From positions 62,001-126,000 of the forward strand of contig NZ_JAUDRZ010000026.1 in the NCBI RefSeq assembly GCF_030380735.1: DNA of 64,000 bases, in the 5' to 3' direction. The DNA is from Rhizobium sp. S152. Lineage in GTDB: Bacteria; Pseudomonadota; Alphaproteobacteria; Rhizobiales; Rhizobiaceae. The number at the start of each line of letters is the position of its first letter. Positions within the stretch are counted from its first letter, which is position 1. The notes below the pieces were generated by a model. It was given only the letters and a program-made list of their open reading frames with translations. It did not search any database and had not been told where the DNA came from. Below are positions 9,100-18,033 of the stretch, one piece after another. A program made the position numbers and the translations under genes.

Positions 9100-9870
9100 C
9101 TAGGCAAGCAGCGCTTCGTATGCGCCGTAGATGGCGAGGAAATCGGTCGCTTTCAAGCTCGCGCCGCCGATCAGCGCACCGTCAACATTGGCGACGCCCA
9201 TCAGCTCCTTCGCATTGCTCGGCTTGACCGAGCCGCCATAGAGGATGCGGAATTTGCGGCCGCTCTCGCCGAAGCGGGCCACGAGCTCGGAGCGCATGAA
9301 GGCATGCGCCTTCTCCACGTCTTCAAGCGTCGGCGTAACGCCGGTGCCGATCGCCCATACGGGCTCGTAGGCGATGACTGCGTTCTCGGGCGTCGCACTC
9401 TCCGGAACGGATGCGGACAGCTGGCGCTTGATGATGTCGAGCGCTTGGCCGGCCTTGCGTTCGTTGGCGGTCTCGCCGATGCAGATGATGGCGGTGAGGT
9501 CCGCAGCCGACGCGGCTTCAGCCTTGGCACGCACCAGATGGTCGGTTTCAGCATGGTCGGTGCGGCGTTCGGAATGGCCGACGATAACATAGGTGCCGAA
9601 GCAATCAGCGATCATCTCGGCGGAAATATCGCCAGTATGGGCACCCGATGGGTTCTGGTGGCAATCCTGCGCGCCGATCGCAAGCGGGCTGTCGGTGCAG
9701 AGTGCGGTGGCGACGTAAAGCAGTGTCGCGGGCGGGCAGATCAGCGCTTCGACCTTCGAGGAAAGCGGGCCTTCGACACCTGCAGCAATCGCCTTAATCT
9801 GATCAAGAGAGGCGCGAGTGCCGTTCATTTTCCAGTTTCCCGCCACCAGCGGGCGCACGTCAGGGGTCAT
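9100..9870 (-). CDS. tpiA: Triosephosphate isomerase
   Basis: 256 residues from ATG 9868-9870. It interconverts dihydroxyacetone phosphate and glyceraldehyde 3-phosphate in the cytoplasm. The N-terminal GNWKMNG (substrate-binding Asn and catalytic Lys), the catalytic His in VGHSERR, the catalytic Glu in AYEPVWAIGTG and the C-terminal phosphate-binding ILYGGSVKPSNA and GALIGGASL are all present. Length matches the family. A longer frame reaches 9906 but has no ribosome-binding site. A 14-bp palindrome lies 70 bases upstream (9940-9953). Confidence 0.98.
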   Translation of the reverse strand: MTPDVRPLVAGNWKMNGTRASLDQIKAIAAGVEGPLSSKVEALICPPATLLYVATALCTDSPLAIGAQDCHQNPSGAHTGDISAEMIADCFGTYVIVGHSERRTDHAETDHLVRAKAEAASAADLTAIICIGETANERKAGQALDIIKRQLSASVPESATPENAVIAYEPVWAIGTGVTPTLEDVEKAHAFMRSELVARFGESGRKFRILYGGSVKPSNAKELMGVANVDGALIGGASLKATDFLAIYGAYEALLA

Positions 9871-9939
9871 GCCAGCTATCCCATTTTTTCGATATCCAGC
9901 GGCCATAGCAAAAGCTCGCCATAATGAAAAGGTTGTGGA

Positions 9940-9953
9940 CCCTTACGTAAGGG
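9940..9953. promoter_or_regulatory. 14-bp perfect palindrome upstream of tpiA
   Basis: CCCTTACGTAAGGG is a perfect palindrome in the 232-base gap between the hydrolase gene and tpiA. Its core TTACGTAA also forms the centre of the MerR operator at 39235-39258. It is a plausible operator; nothing else in the gap is recognisable. Confidence 0.4.
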
Positions 9954-10102
9954 AAATAAGGCTGATTTCGCGCGCAAATGCTTAAAATTTGTCGGTCGTG
10001 CTGCCTAAACTCTGACGTTCAAGGCGACCGGCATGGTGGTGAAAACACGCATGGGTTTTATGCGGCCTTTCTTGTGAATGCCCGACCTTGAAGACGATGT
10101 CG

Positions 10103-10993
10103 TCAGCCGGCGAAAATCCAGTTCAGCGTTTGCCGCCAATCAATCATGCGGATCGGCGTTCCGTGGTTGCCGGTCTGGTAGAGCGTGAAATGGGTGGGGT
10201 AACCCGCCTTGTGCAGCTTTCCGAAGAGCGCCTGCTGGTCGGCGGCCGCATAGACCGGGTCGCGGCTGCCATGCGCGAACCAGAGCGGAAGCTTCGCCTT
10301 GTAATACGGGCTCTTGATGAAGTCGGGATCGGTCACGCCGCTGGTGATGATCATTCCCTTCAGTCGCTTCACGCTGTCGGCATCGCGGGTCACGCCCCAG
10401 CACACCTGGCTTCCCATGGAAGCGCAGGCGAGGATCACGGGCTTGCCGCCCGACTGTTCGCTCGAATAGCGGATGAGGCCGGCGATGGCGGCAACGCCGT
10501 CGCTGTCGAATGTCTTGACCGTCGGTGAGTAGTAGACGCCGCCATTTCCCGCGGTGAGGTTTTTCAGGCGGTTGAAGTTGCCGCCGAATGTATAGTCGTT
10601 GGCGCCGAGCCGGCGGTCGCCGTTCCGCCCGTGGATGAAGATGACGGTGAATGCCGCGCCGCTGGATGGTCCCACCCTGGTGACATCGAGCCGGCGGCCG
10701 TCGAGCGACAGCGTCTCGTCGGTCTGGCTTTTCTTTACGCCCAGTGAAACATATTTCTGCTGAGCCCGCTTTTCCGGGATCTGGTCGCGGCCGTTAATAT
10801 CCCGCATCTCGTCGTAGTCGATGACCTCGAAGTCGCCGCCATCGCCGGTCTGCAGAACTTTTTGTGTGGAAAACAGCTCGTCCTTGTAGGGAGGAAGCAT
10901 GTCGGCCGCCCTGACCTCGGCAGCGCCGAGCAGCAAAAAGGCCGCAATTGCCGTGATAATTGTGCAATGACTTGTGGACATTCGCATGCGCAT
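10103..10993 (-). CDS. Secreted alpha/beta hydrolase
   Basis: 296 residues from ATG 10991-10993; the ATG six bases on (10985-10987) is better spaced from AGGGA and may be the true start. The frame extends to 11179, but that part overlaps the parE promoter and has no export signal. A signal peptide (TIITAIAAFLLLGAAEVRA) precedes an alpha/beta-hydrolase fold: oxyanion region FTVIFIHGRNGDRR, nucleophile elbow ACASMGSQ, acid in HGSRDPVY and catalytic His in GNHGTPIRM. It is probably a periplasmic esterase or peptidase-like hydrolase of unknown substrate. It stands alone and diverges from parE. Confidence 0.78.
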   Translation of the reverse strand: MRMRMSTSHCTIITAIAAFLLLGAAEVRAADMLPPYKDELFSTQKVLQTGDGGDFEVIDYDEMRDINGRDQIPEKRAQQKYVSLGVKKSQTDETLSLDGRRLDVTRVGPSSGAAFTVIFIHGRNGDRRLGANDYTFGGNFNRLKNLTAGNGGVYYSPTVKTFDSDGVAAIAGLIRYSSEQSGGKPVILACASMGSQVCWGVTRDADSVKRLKGMIITSGVTDPDFIKSPYYKAKLPLWFAHGSRDPVYAAADQQALFGKLHKAGYPTHFTLYQTGNHGTPIRMIDWRQTLNWIFAG

Positions 10994-11200
10994 GGTTCCC
11001 TGGGCCTCTTGGCCGCTTGCCATTCCTCGCCCGTCAACGCAAACCATTTCCTGAGAAAGTCCGCCGGACAGGGCGGCGTCGCGTAACGAGGCGCTTTCTG
11101 GCAGAATCTGCCTGATTCGCAAACGTGACATCAAATGCGGTGATTTTGGGTCATGCCCCATGAGGGCGACCCGCGACAAGATGAAGATCTGAACGGCTCC

Positions 11201-13279
11201 ATGGACGACAGCAACGACCTCTTTTCCGCACAGCCCCTGGTACAGAAGCAGGAGTCAGCACCGAAGGCGCCGGAACCGGCTGCCAAACCGGCCGTGGCCG
11301 CAGCGCCCGCCCCTGCAGCGGCGCGCCCCGGCCCGGCCAGCTCGACCTCCGACGATTACGGCGCGTCCTCGATCCGCGTTCTCGAGGGCCTGGAGCCGGT
11401 GCGCATGCGTCCCGGCATGTATATCGGCGGCACCGACGAAAAGGCGTTGCACCACCTATTCGCCGAAGTCATCGACAACTCGATGGACGAAGCGGTCGCC
11501 GGGCACGCCAATTTCATCGAAGTGCATCTCGATGCAGAGGGCTTCCTGACCGTCAGCGACAACGGCCGCGGTATCCCGGTCGAGAACCACCCACAGGTTC
11601 CGGGCAAGTCGACGCTCGAAGTCATCATGACCAAGCTGCACGCCGGCGGTAAGTTCGACGGCAAGGCCTACGAGACGTCGGGCGGTCTGCACGGTGTCGG
11701 CGTTTCCGTCGTCAACGCGCTCTCGGATGTTCTCGAAGTCGAGGTCGCGCGCAATCGCAAGCTCTACCGCCAGCGCTTTTCGCGCGGCATCCCGCAAGGC
11801 GGGCTCGAAGACCTTGGTGACGTTCACAACCGCCGCGGCACCCGCGTTCGCTTCCATCCGGATCCGCAGATCTTCGGCGATCACGCCAAGTTCGACGCCG
11901 GCCGTGTCTTCCGCATGGCCCGCTCAAAGGCTTATCTTTTCGGCGGCGTCGAGATCCGCTGGAGCTGTGATGCTAGCTTGGTGCCCGAGGGCGGCGAAAT
12001 CCCCGACAAGGCGGTCTTCCATTTCCCCGGCGGCCTGAAGGACTATCTGCAGGCGACGATGGGCAAGGATTTCACCGTCACCCGCGAGATCTTTGCCGGC
12101 AAGACGGAGAAGACCAGCGGCCATGGTTCGCTCGAATGGGCGATCACCTGGTACGGCGGCGACCCGCAGGTTCACTCCTATTGCAACACCATTCCGACAC
12201 CTGAAGGCGGCACGCACGAGGCCGGCCTGCGTATCGCGCTGACCAAGGGCCTCAAGGCCTATGGCGAACTGACGCAGAACAAGCGCGCCGCGCAGATCAC
12301 GACCGACGACGTGATGATCTCGGCCGTCGGCATGCTCTCGGTCTTCATCCGCGAACCCGAATTCGTCGGGCAGACGAAGGACAAGCTCGCCACCGTCGAA
12401 GCCCAGCGCATCGTCGAAAACGCGCTGCGCGACCCCTTCGACCACTATCTTGCCGACAACCCGAACGAGACGGCCAAGCTGCTCGACTGGGTGATCGAGC
12501 GCGCCGAAGAGCGCCTGCGCCGCCGCAAGGAAAAGGAAGTCAACCGCAAGACCGCCGTGCGCAAGCTGCGCCTGCCCGGCAAGCTTGCCGATTGCTCGCA
12601 GAATACCGCCCAGGGTGCCGAACTGTTCATCGTCGAAGGGGATTCGGCAGGTGGCTCGGCCAAGCAGGCGCGCAACCGCGCCAATCAGGCGATCCTCCCC
12701 TTGCGCGGCAAGATCCTCAACGTCGCCAGCGCCGGCCGCGAGAAGCTCGGGGCCAACCAGCAGCTCTCCGACCTCGTCCAGGCGCTCGGCTGCGGCACGC
12801 GATCGAAGTATCGCGAGGAAGACCTGCGCTACGAACGCATCATCGTCATGACAGATGCCGACGTCGACGGCGCGCATATCGCATCGCTGCTGATCACCTT
12901 TTTCTATCAGGAGATGCCGGAGTTGGTGCGCGGCGGACACCTGTTCCTTGCCGTGCCGCCGCTCTACAAGATCACGCAGGGTGCGAAATCGGCCTATGCG
13001 CGCGACGACCGCCACCGCGCGGAGCTGATGGAGACGGAGTTCAAGGGCAAGGCGAAGGTCGAGATCAGCCGCTTCAAAGGTCTGGGCGAAATGCTGCCGG
13101 CGCAGCTCAAGGAAACCACCATGGATCCGAGCAAGCGCACGATGCTGCGCGTGCTGATCGACGAAGTGGATTTCGAGGGAACGCGCACCGCGGTCGACGA
13201 TCTCATGGGCACGAAGCCAGAAGCCCGCTTCCGCTTCATCCAGGATCGCGCCGCCTTCGCTGAAAACCTTGACATCTGA
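11201..13279 (+). CDS. parE: DNA topoisomerase IV subunit B
   Basis: 692 residues from the ATG at 11201 (MDDSNDLFS), the N-terminus usual in rhizobia; an in-frame ATG at 11153 is possible. A low-complexity Ala/Pro stretch (about 20-50) precedes the GHKL ATPase domain (VIDNSMDEAVAGHA, DNGRGIPVE, GGLHGVGVSVVNAL), the transducer domain and the TOPRIM domain (FIVEGDSAGGSAKQARNR; MTDADVDGAHI). The C-terminal block ends RFRFIQDRAAF. With ParC it decatenates daughter chromosomes. ParE rather than GyrB is supported by the short C-terminal part without the GyrB insertion and by the EGLEPVRMRPGMYIGGTDE start. Confidence 0.96.
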   Translation: MDDSNDLFSAQPLVQKQESAPKAPEPAAKPAVAAAPAPAAARPGPASSTSDDYGASSIRVLEGLEPVRMRPGMYIGGTDEKALHHLFAEVIDNSMDEAVAGHANFIEVHLDAEGFLTVSDNGRGIPVENHPQVPGKSTLEVIMTKLHAGGKFDGKAYETSGGLHGVGVSVVNALSDVLEVEVARNRKLYRQRFSRGIPQGGLEDLGDVHNRRGTRVRFHPDPQIFGDHAKFDAGRVFRMARSKAYLFGGVEIRWSCDASLVPEGGEIPDKAVFHFPGGLKDYLQATMGKDFTVTREIFAGKTEKTSGHGSLEWAITWYGGDPQVHSYCNTIPTPEGGTHEAGLRIALTKGLKAYGELTQNKRAAQITTDDVMISAVGMLSVFIREPEFVGQTKDKLATVEAQRIVENALRDPFDHYLADNPNETAKLLDWVIERAEERLRRRKEKEVNRKTAVRKLRLPGKLADCSQNTAQGAELFIVEGDSAGGSAKQARNRANQAILPLRGKILNVASAGREKLGANQQLSDLVQALGCGTRSKYREEDLRYERIIVMTDADVDGAHIASLLITFFYQEMPELVRGGHLFLAVPPLYKITQGAKSAYARDDRHRAELMETEFKGKAKVEISRFKGLGEMLPAQLKETTMDPSKRTMLRVLIDEVDFEGTRTAVDDLMGTKPEARFRFIQDRAAFAENLDI

Positions 13280-13287
13280 GGTTTAGG

Positions 13288-13310
13288 ATCAGGCTCAGTC
13301 GAGCCTGATC
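13288..13310. terminator. Hairpin between convergent parE and osmC-like genes
   Basis: GATCAGGCTC and GAGCCTGATC form a perfect 10-bp stem with a 3-4 base loop. It overlaps the last codons of the OsmC-like gene and has no clear T-run, so it may slow polymerase from both sides. Confidence 0.55.
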
Positions 13311-13750
13311 TCGATCACCGTCTTTACCGAATTGGCGAGGAAGCAGAGTTCGTGCGCCTCATGGTGCATCCGCTCCTCCAGTGCCCTTTCCGGCGCCTCG
13401 CCGGAATAGACGACGCGCGGCCTGAGCTCAACGCGGCTGACCATCGTCCTGCCGTCGATCGTCTCCATCACGCCGACGGCATCGTCGACATAGCTGTCGA
13501 TGCCGATCCGCTTCTTCGACGCCAGCCAGAGATAGAACAACATGTGGCAGCTCGACAGCGCGGCGACATAAGCTTCCTCGGGGTCGACGTTCTCCGCCAC
13601 CGCATAAGGCAGCGGCACGTTGTGCGGCGAGGCGGACGCCGGAACGGTGGCGCCGCCGTCGAACGACCATTCATGTCCGCGGCTGTAACGCCCGTCGGTG
13701 AAACTCCCCTCGCCGCGCGCCCACGCCACGCGGGCTGAAAACGTGGTCAT
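13295..13750 (-). CDS. OsmC family protein (peroxide/hydroperoxide reductase-like)
   Basis: 151 residues with a strong GAAGGAGG ribosome-binding site 7 bases before the ATG. The two OsmC/Ohr redox cysteines are visible in LSSCHMLFYL and ELCFLANS, in the positions used for peroxide reduction. The ENVDPEEAYVAALSSCHM block is the usual OsmC helix. It likely detoxifies organic hydroperoxides in the cytoplasm using a dithiol reductant. It is monocistronic and convergent with parE. The subtype (OsmC, Ohr or YhfA-like) is not certain; the length and the first Cys context favour an OsmC-like branch. Confidence 0.88.
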   Translation of the reverse strand: MTTFSARVAWARGEGSFTDGRYSRGHEWSFDGGATVPASASPHNVPLPYAVAENVDPEEAYVAALSSCHMLFYLWLASKKRIGIDSYVDDAVGVMETIDGRTMVSRVELRPRVVYSGEAPERALEERMHHEAHELCFLANSVKTVIEIRLD

Positions 13751-13955
13751 ATCGATCCTCCTTCATTCACTGGCTCGAACAACAAAGTCTTCGGCTTTGT
13801 CATAATTGATTGCGGAAATTAAAGTTATGGAGCCTAGTATGAAAACTGCGGCCACAGCCAGGGGTGGCGGCTCGCATAAATCGGCCACGACGCTTGCGCC
13901 AGGCAGGCGCATGGCCCATATGCGTTAGGTAATAAAAAAGGGGGAAACAGAAGAC

Positions 13956-15152
13956 GTGAGCCTTCCGAACAATAGCAATATGCAGCGAGAGTCTCGGTGG
14001 CTCGGCCCATCCGCATCCGCGCGTACGCCTCTGATCCCCTCGATCTCCGCCGCACGCTGGCTTTTGATCCTCGTTGTCGCTGCGGGTGTCTACTTCTTCT
14101 ACGGCTTCGTCGTCCCTGTCCTCGCGGCCCTCGTCATCGGTTTCGCCAGCTGGCCGCTCTATCGCCGCCTTCTCTATCGCACTGGCGGCAACACCACGGT
14201 GGCCGCCACCATCGCCATCGTCCTCATTCTAACCTTCCTGATCATCCCGATCGTCTTCGCCATCACCTACACGACCGGCGAAGTACGCGAATGGGTCGTC
14301 TGGATGGTTCACGCCAATCGCGACGGCGCGCCGACCCCAATGTGGATTGTCTCGCTGCCTTTTGCGGGCCCCTATCTCGACGAGGCCTGGACCAAGTATA
14401 TCGGCAGCCCCGGCGCCATGGGCGAAGTGATCCAGGCGGTCAGCGGCGCCAATATCGGCAATATCTATCGTGCCATACTGGCCGCCGGCGGCGGTGCCTT
14501 CCACCTGTTGCTGACGCTGCTCTTCATGATGATCGCGCTATTCTTCGTCTACCGCGACGGCGCCTCCTTCTCGAAGCAGATCGACATGCTCGGCGAGCGC
14601 ATCCTGCCGAACCGCTGGGAGCGCATTTCGCGCGTCGTTCCGGCCACGATCAGCTCGACCGTCATGGGCATGACGCTGATCGCCATCGGCGAAGGCATCG
14701 TGCTCGGCGTCGCCTATTGGGTCGCCGGCGTCCCCTCGCCCGTCACGCTCGGTGTGCTTACGGGAATCATGGCGCTGATCCCAGGCGGTGCGCCGCTGTC
14801 GTTCACGCTGGTCTCGGTCTATCTCGTCGCCAGCGGCTCGCATGTGGCCGGCGTAGCCCTTTTCGTCTGGGGAACGGTCGAACTGTTCATCGTCGACAAG
14901 ACGCTCCGTCCCAAGCTGGTCGGCGGCCCGATCAAGCTTCCCTTCCTGCCCACTTTCTTCGGCCTGATCGGCGGCGTGAAGACAATGGGCTTCCTCGGGC
15001 TTTTCATCGGTCCCGTGCTGATGGCCTTGCTGGTCGCGATCTGGCGCGAATGGATGCACGAGGTGCGCAATGCCGAGCCGTTGGATGCCGGCCCGCAGGT
15101 CATCATCGACGAGCAGGCGCCGCCGCCCAAGCAGCGCGCCGCGGAAGGCTGA
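13956..15152 (+). CDS. AI-2E (PerM/YdiK-type) family transporter
   Basis: 398 residues from the GTG at 13956, with GGGGGAAA nine bases upstream; an ATG at 13980 is the alternative. About eight membrane helices are seen, paired near the N-terminus (30-70, 75-105), and again from residue 180 on. The family signature lies in FFVYRDGASFSKQIDML, the long soluble segment near 110-170 and the PGGAPLSFTLVSVYL helix pair. Members export small solutes or ions; a role in autoinducer export is documented for only a few, so the substrate is open. The stop codon directly abuts the stop of the convergent acetyltransferase gene (no base between). Confidence 0.88.
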   Translation: MSLPNNSNMQRESRWLGPSASARTPLIPSISAARWLLILVVAAGVYFFYGFVVPVLAALVIGFASWPLYRRLLYRTGGNTTVAATIAIVLILTFLIIPIVFAITYTTGEVREWVVWMVHANRDGAPTPMWIVSLPFAGPYLDEAWTKYIGSPGAMGEVIQAVSGANIGNIYRAILAAGGGAFHLLLTLLFMMIALFFVYRDGASFSKQIDMLGERILPNRWERISRVVPATISSTVMGMTLIAIGEGIVLGVAYWVAGVPSPVTLGVLTGIMALIPGGAPLSFTLVSVYLVASGSHVAGVALFVWGTVELFIVDKTLRPKLVGGPIKLPFLPTFFGLIGGVKTMGFLGLFIGPVLMALLVAIWREWMHEVRNAEPLDAGPQVIIDEQAPPPKQRAAEG

Positions 15153-15611
15153 TCATCCGATCCGCTTTTCCATGAACAGGCTGAGCGGATCCGGCAGATA
15201 GCTGCCGAAAGGCTCGATCTCGACATAGCCGTACTTGCGATAGAGGCTGATCGCCTCGGGCTGGTAGATACCCGTCTCCAGCCTGACAGCGGTGAGCTTC
15301 TTATCGCTGGCGCGCGCCTCCATGGCGTTCATCAGCCCGCTCGCCACCTTCAGCCCGCGGGCCTCGGGATCCACGAACATCCGCTTGATCTCCGCCGTGC
15401 CGTCGCCCGCCTCCACCAGCGCGCAGCACCCGACGATCTCGCCGCCATGGCGCGCCACGAAGAAGCTCACCGTTGGTTTCTCCAGCGTAGAGAGATCGAC
15501 CAGATGATTGCTTTCCGGCGGATAAAGCGACTGCGCATAGGCATCGGAAAGGTCGAGCAGGCGCACGACGCCGGGTTGGCGGGGAGATTCCAGGGCGATG
15601 GTGAGAGACAC
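15153..15611 (-). CDS. GNAT family N-acetyltransferase
   Basis: 152 residues from a GTG at 15609-15611 with AGGAA seven bases upstream. The acetyl-CoA-binding motif A is visible as IKRMFVDPEARGLKVASGLMNAMEARA (the R/Q-x-x-G-x-G/A region), preceded by EIVGCCALVEAG and followed by the C-terminal YRKYGYVEIEPFGSYL. Substrate cannot be told. It lies tail to tail with the AI-2E gene and is monocistronic. Confidence 0.88.
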   Translation of the reverse strand: MSLTIALESPRQPGVVRLLDLSDAYAQSLYPPESNHLVDLSTLEKPTVSFFVARHGGEIVGCCALVEAGDGTAEIKRMFVDPEARGLKVASGLMNAMEARASDKKLTAVRLETGIYQPEAISLYRKYGYVEIEPFGSYLPDPLSLFMEKRIG

Positions 15612-15737
15612 GGTATTTCCTGCTGTTTTTTGGTCGGAATGCGCACCTGACGAAGAAAACTTAATGCGGGCGCCATTTTTCGGTTGGAATTGCTGCCTCT
15701 AAGGGAGGCACTCTGTCAGTATTGCAAAGGGCCGAAT

Positions 15738-16148
15738 ATGCAAGCCGTTCTCATCGCCATGACCATCCTCGGATGCAACGACGCCGTCACCCAGTGCAAC
15801 TACGTGGCGACGGTCGAGAAGCACTGGGAGACGGTCACGCTATGCGATGCCGATTCGGAAAAGCAGCTGCGACGCTATAGCAATGTCAGCTATCCCACCG
15901 TCATCGCCGTCTGCGAGCCGCCGAAATCACCACTGCCGCCCGAGCCGAAAGTCGCCGCCGCACCCGTCCCGCAGCCCGGGCCGCAGGCGCCGGAGCAGCA
16001 CAGCCGCTTTGCGGCCTTCGCCGACCGCATATCCCACGAAGTCCGCTCCTACCTGCCGACACGCAAATCGGTGCAGGCAACGCTGGAGAAGCCGGTCCAT
16101 TATGTGTCGGCAAGCTATTCCTGGGCGGTGAAGAAAATCGAGAACTAG
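15738..16148 (+). CDS. Conserved hypothetical protein, Cys-containing
   Basis: 136 residues from the ATG at 15738 with AGGG eight bases upstream; a longer frame begins at 15684. Early residues MQAVLIAMTILGCNDAVTQC are hydrophobic but do not end in a clear cleavage site. Four Cys fall in the first 60 residues (GCNDAVTQC, VTLCDAD, IAVCEPP), then a Pro-rich linker (60-85) and a short basic C-terminal helix. It looks like a small exported or membrane-attached protein held by disulfides. No family is recognised. Promoter or partners are not evident; the neighbours are convergent or divergent. Confidence 0.65.
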   Translation: MQAVLIAMTILGCNDAVTQCNYVATVEKHWETVTLCDADSEKQLRRYSNVSYPTVIAVCEPPKSPLPPEPKVAAAPVPQPGPQAPEQHSRFAAFADRISHEVRSYLPTRKSVQATLEKPVHYVSASYSWAVKKIEN

Positions 16149-16171
16149 CACAAGCGTTCGGCTGCCGAGCC

Positions 16172-17308
16172 TTATGCCGCGGCGGAGGCAAGATAGGCGT
16201 AGCTTCGCGCCGACTGCCGCTGTTCGGCGATGTGCAGCTTTTCGACCATATCGAGCAGCTCCTGCGCGGAGCCATCAGGCGTCCTGTGGTGCCGGAACTG
16301 GTCGAGCAGGCGCCCGCAGACGTTGCCGAGCATCGTGCCCGAACTTTTGCGGGAGGCCTCGCGCCAAAGCAGCGTCGCCTCGACGAAGATGACGCTGATA
16401 TCGCGTGCCAGCCCCGCCGATTCGTAGAGCGCACGGATCGCATGCATCCGCCCCGTCGCGAGGATGGAGCGCACGCGTCGCTCGTCGCAGCCCGTGAGGT
16501 TGACGATGGCGCTGGCGAAAAAATCGACCTTGCCGCAGCACAGCGCGTGCATCAGGAAAGACGGCGTCAGCCGGCCGCAAACGCGCAGATGTTCGACGAG
16601 ATCGGGAATTTCGCGCGGTGAGATCTCGCCGGCCATCGAGACGACGGCGGTCTCCGTCGCCTCGCGGGTGATGCGCTGCAGGCGCATCGTGCCCACGGTC
16701 GCCTGCGCCAGCGGCAGGTTCAGCAGCGCCTTGCTGACATGCTGCGTGAGCAGCTGCCGCGCATCGGCCGGCAGATCGTAGCGATCGAGTAGCAGCGTGC
16801 GAAGCTCGCAGCAATCGCCGAGCCGCTCGGCGATACGCTTCAGGGAGGCGGGCGCGATCGATGCACCTTCGTTCTCCAGAAGGCAAAGCACGTCTTCCTC
16901 CTCGCCGATCTCGGCTAGAGCGGCACTGACGGCGCGTGAAATGGTTGGGCGTGCTGCGATCAGCATGCGGGTCACGGCACTACCGCGCGCAGCGAGATCC
17001 ACCAGATCCGTATCCGACAGGATTGGCGAGCACGTCACGGCGTGGCAGGCGATTTCGGGCTGGTCGACGGCAAGCGAAAGAACCAGGGCGCGCGGCGCGG
17101 CGGGCGACCATGCGATGGCTTCGGCCAGCGCCAGCCGGACGTTCGGTGCGGGATCGTCGAGAAGGTAGGTCATTGCCATCTCGGCGGCCTTGCGCTCCTC
17201 GGGCTGCATGTCGGATTGCAGGTAGGCCCTGCCAAGCGCGCTCGCAGCCCGGGCCCTGTCGCCGGCCTTGGCTGTTTCCGCCCAACGAAGAAATGCGTCT
17301 ACGATCAC
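16172..17308 (-). CDS. DUF2336 domain-containing protein
   Basis: 378 residues from a GTG at 17306-17308. The protein is all alpha-helical with HEAT-like repeats in its first third (LLDDPAPNVRLALAEAIAWSPAAPRALVLSLAVDQPEIACHAV pattern), which is the hallmark of the alphaproteobacterial DUF2336 family. Conserved ISRAVSAALAEIGEEEDVLCLLENEGA follows. No enzyme motif or export signal is seen; a scaffold or regulatory role is likely, but none is established that I can name. It lies between two oppositely oriented small genes and is monocistronic. Confidence 0.82.
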   Translation of the reverse strand: MIVDAFLRWAETAKAGDRARAASALGRAYLQSDMQPEERKAAEMAMTYLLDDPAPNVRLALAEAIAWSPAAPRALVLSLAVDQPEIACHAVTCSPILSDTDLVDLAARGSAVTRMLIAARPTISRAVSAALAEIGEEEDVLCLLENEGASIAPASLKRIAERLGDCCELRTLLLDRYDLPADARQLLTQHVSKALLNLPLAQATVGTMRLQRITREATETAVVSMAGEISPREIPDLVEHLRVCGRLTPSFLMHALCCGKVDFFASAIVNLTGCDERRVRSILATGRMHAIRALYESAGLARDISVIFVEATLLWREASRKSSGTMLGNVCGRLLDQFRHHRTPDGSAQELLDMVEKLHIAEQRQSARSYAYLASAAA

Positions 17309-17430
17309 TCGCCTGCCCCATGCCCGAACGCGATTCTCTCGCGACAGGATTAGGCTAGGCTGAAATGGTTTATGATTGGTTCACCATATTCTTTAAGGTC
17401 GCGTTCATCGCTGCAGGAGCCTTTCCGGCG

Positions 17431-18033
17431 TCATACGCGCGGCCGGAGCATCTCGAACACGTCGCTGGCCTCGCTGTAATCCATGTAACCCATGCGCCCC
17501 ACGGGCCGCGCGAGCGTCATGTCGAGCCGTCCGTCGCGGATGATGGCTTCATCAATGTGGATGCCGACGACCTGGCCGAAAACCATGATGTTGTCGGAAG
17601 CTTCGCCCGACAGCGACTTCGGCTCGATGATCTCGGTCACCTTGCATTCCAGCACCGCGAAGGCTTCCGCGACATAGGGTGCATCCACGAGTTCGCCCTT
17701 GCGCGCCGTTAATCCTGCGAGCGCGAATTCATCGACGCCGTAGTCGACGGCCGCCGACGAAATGTTCATCTGCTCGACAAGCTCGCGGCCGACGAAGTTG
17801 CAGGTGAATTCACCGGTCTCGGCCGTATTGCGCGCGCTGTGCTTGCGGCCGGCCGAGGAAAACATCACCAGCTTCGGCCGGTCGGACACGGCGTTGAAGA
17901 AGGAGTATGGCCCGAGATTGATCGAGTTGTCTGCGCCGCGGCTGCCGATCCAGCCGATCGGGCGCGGCGACACGATCGCCTTGAACGGATCATGCGCCAG
18001 CCCGTGCTGGTTCCTGTCGGTGGTATAGAACAT
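17431..18033 (-). CDS. Flavin reductase family protein (FMN-binding split barrel)
   Basis: 200 residues. The FMN-binding split-barrel pattern of flavin reductase/DUF447-like proteins is seen: IVSPRPIGWIGSRG, NLGPYSFFNAVSDRPKLVMFSS, then RNTAETGEFTCNFV and the ECKVTEIIEP region. It would reduce FMN or a bound substrate with NAD(P)H. Its ATG overlaps the stop of the upstream nitroreductase gene by one base (TGATG), so the two are translationally coupled and probably act together on one flavin-dependent reduction. Confidence 0.88.
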   Translation of the reverse strand: MFYTTDRNQHGLAHDPFKAIVSPRPIGWIGSRGADNSINLGPYSFFNAVSDRPKLVMFSSAGRKHSARNTAETGEFTCNFVGRELVEQMNISSAAVDYGVDEFALAGLTARKGELVDAPYVAEAFAVLECKVTEIIEPKSLSGEASDNIMVFGQVVGIHIDEAIIRDGRLDMTLARPVGRMGYMDYSEASDVFEMLRPRV

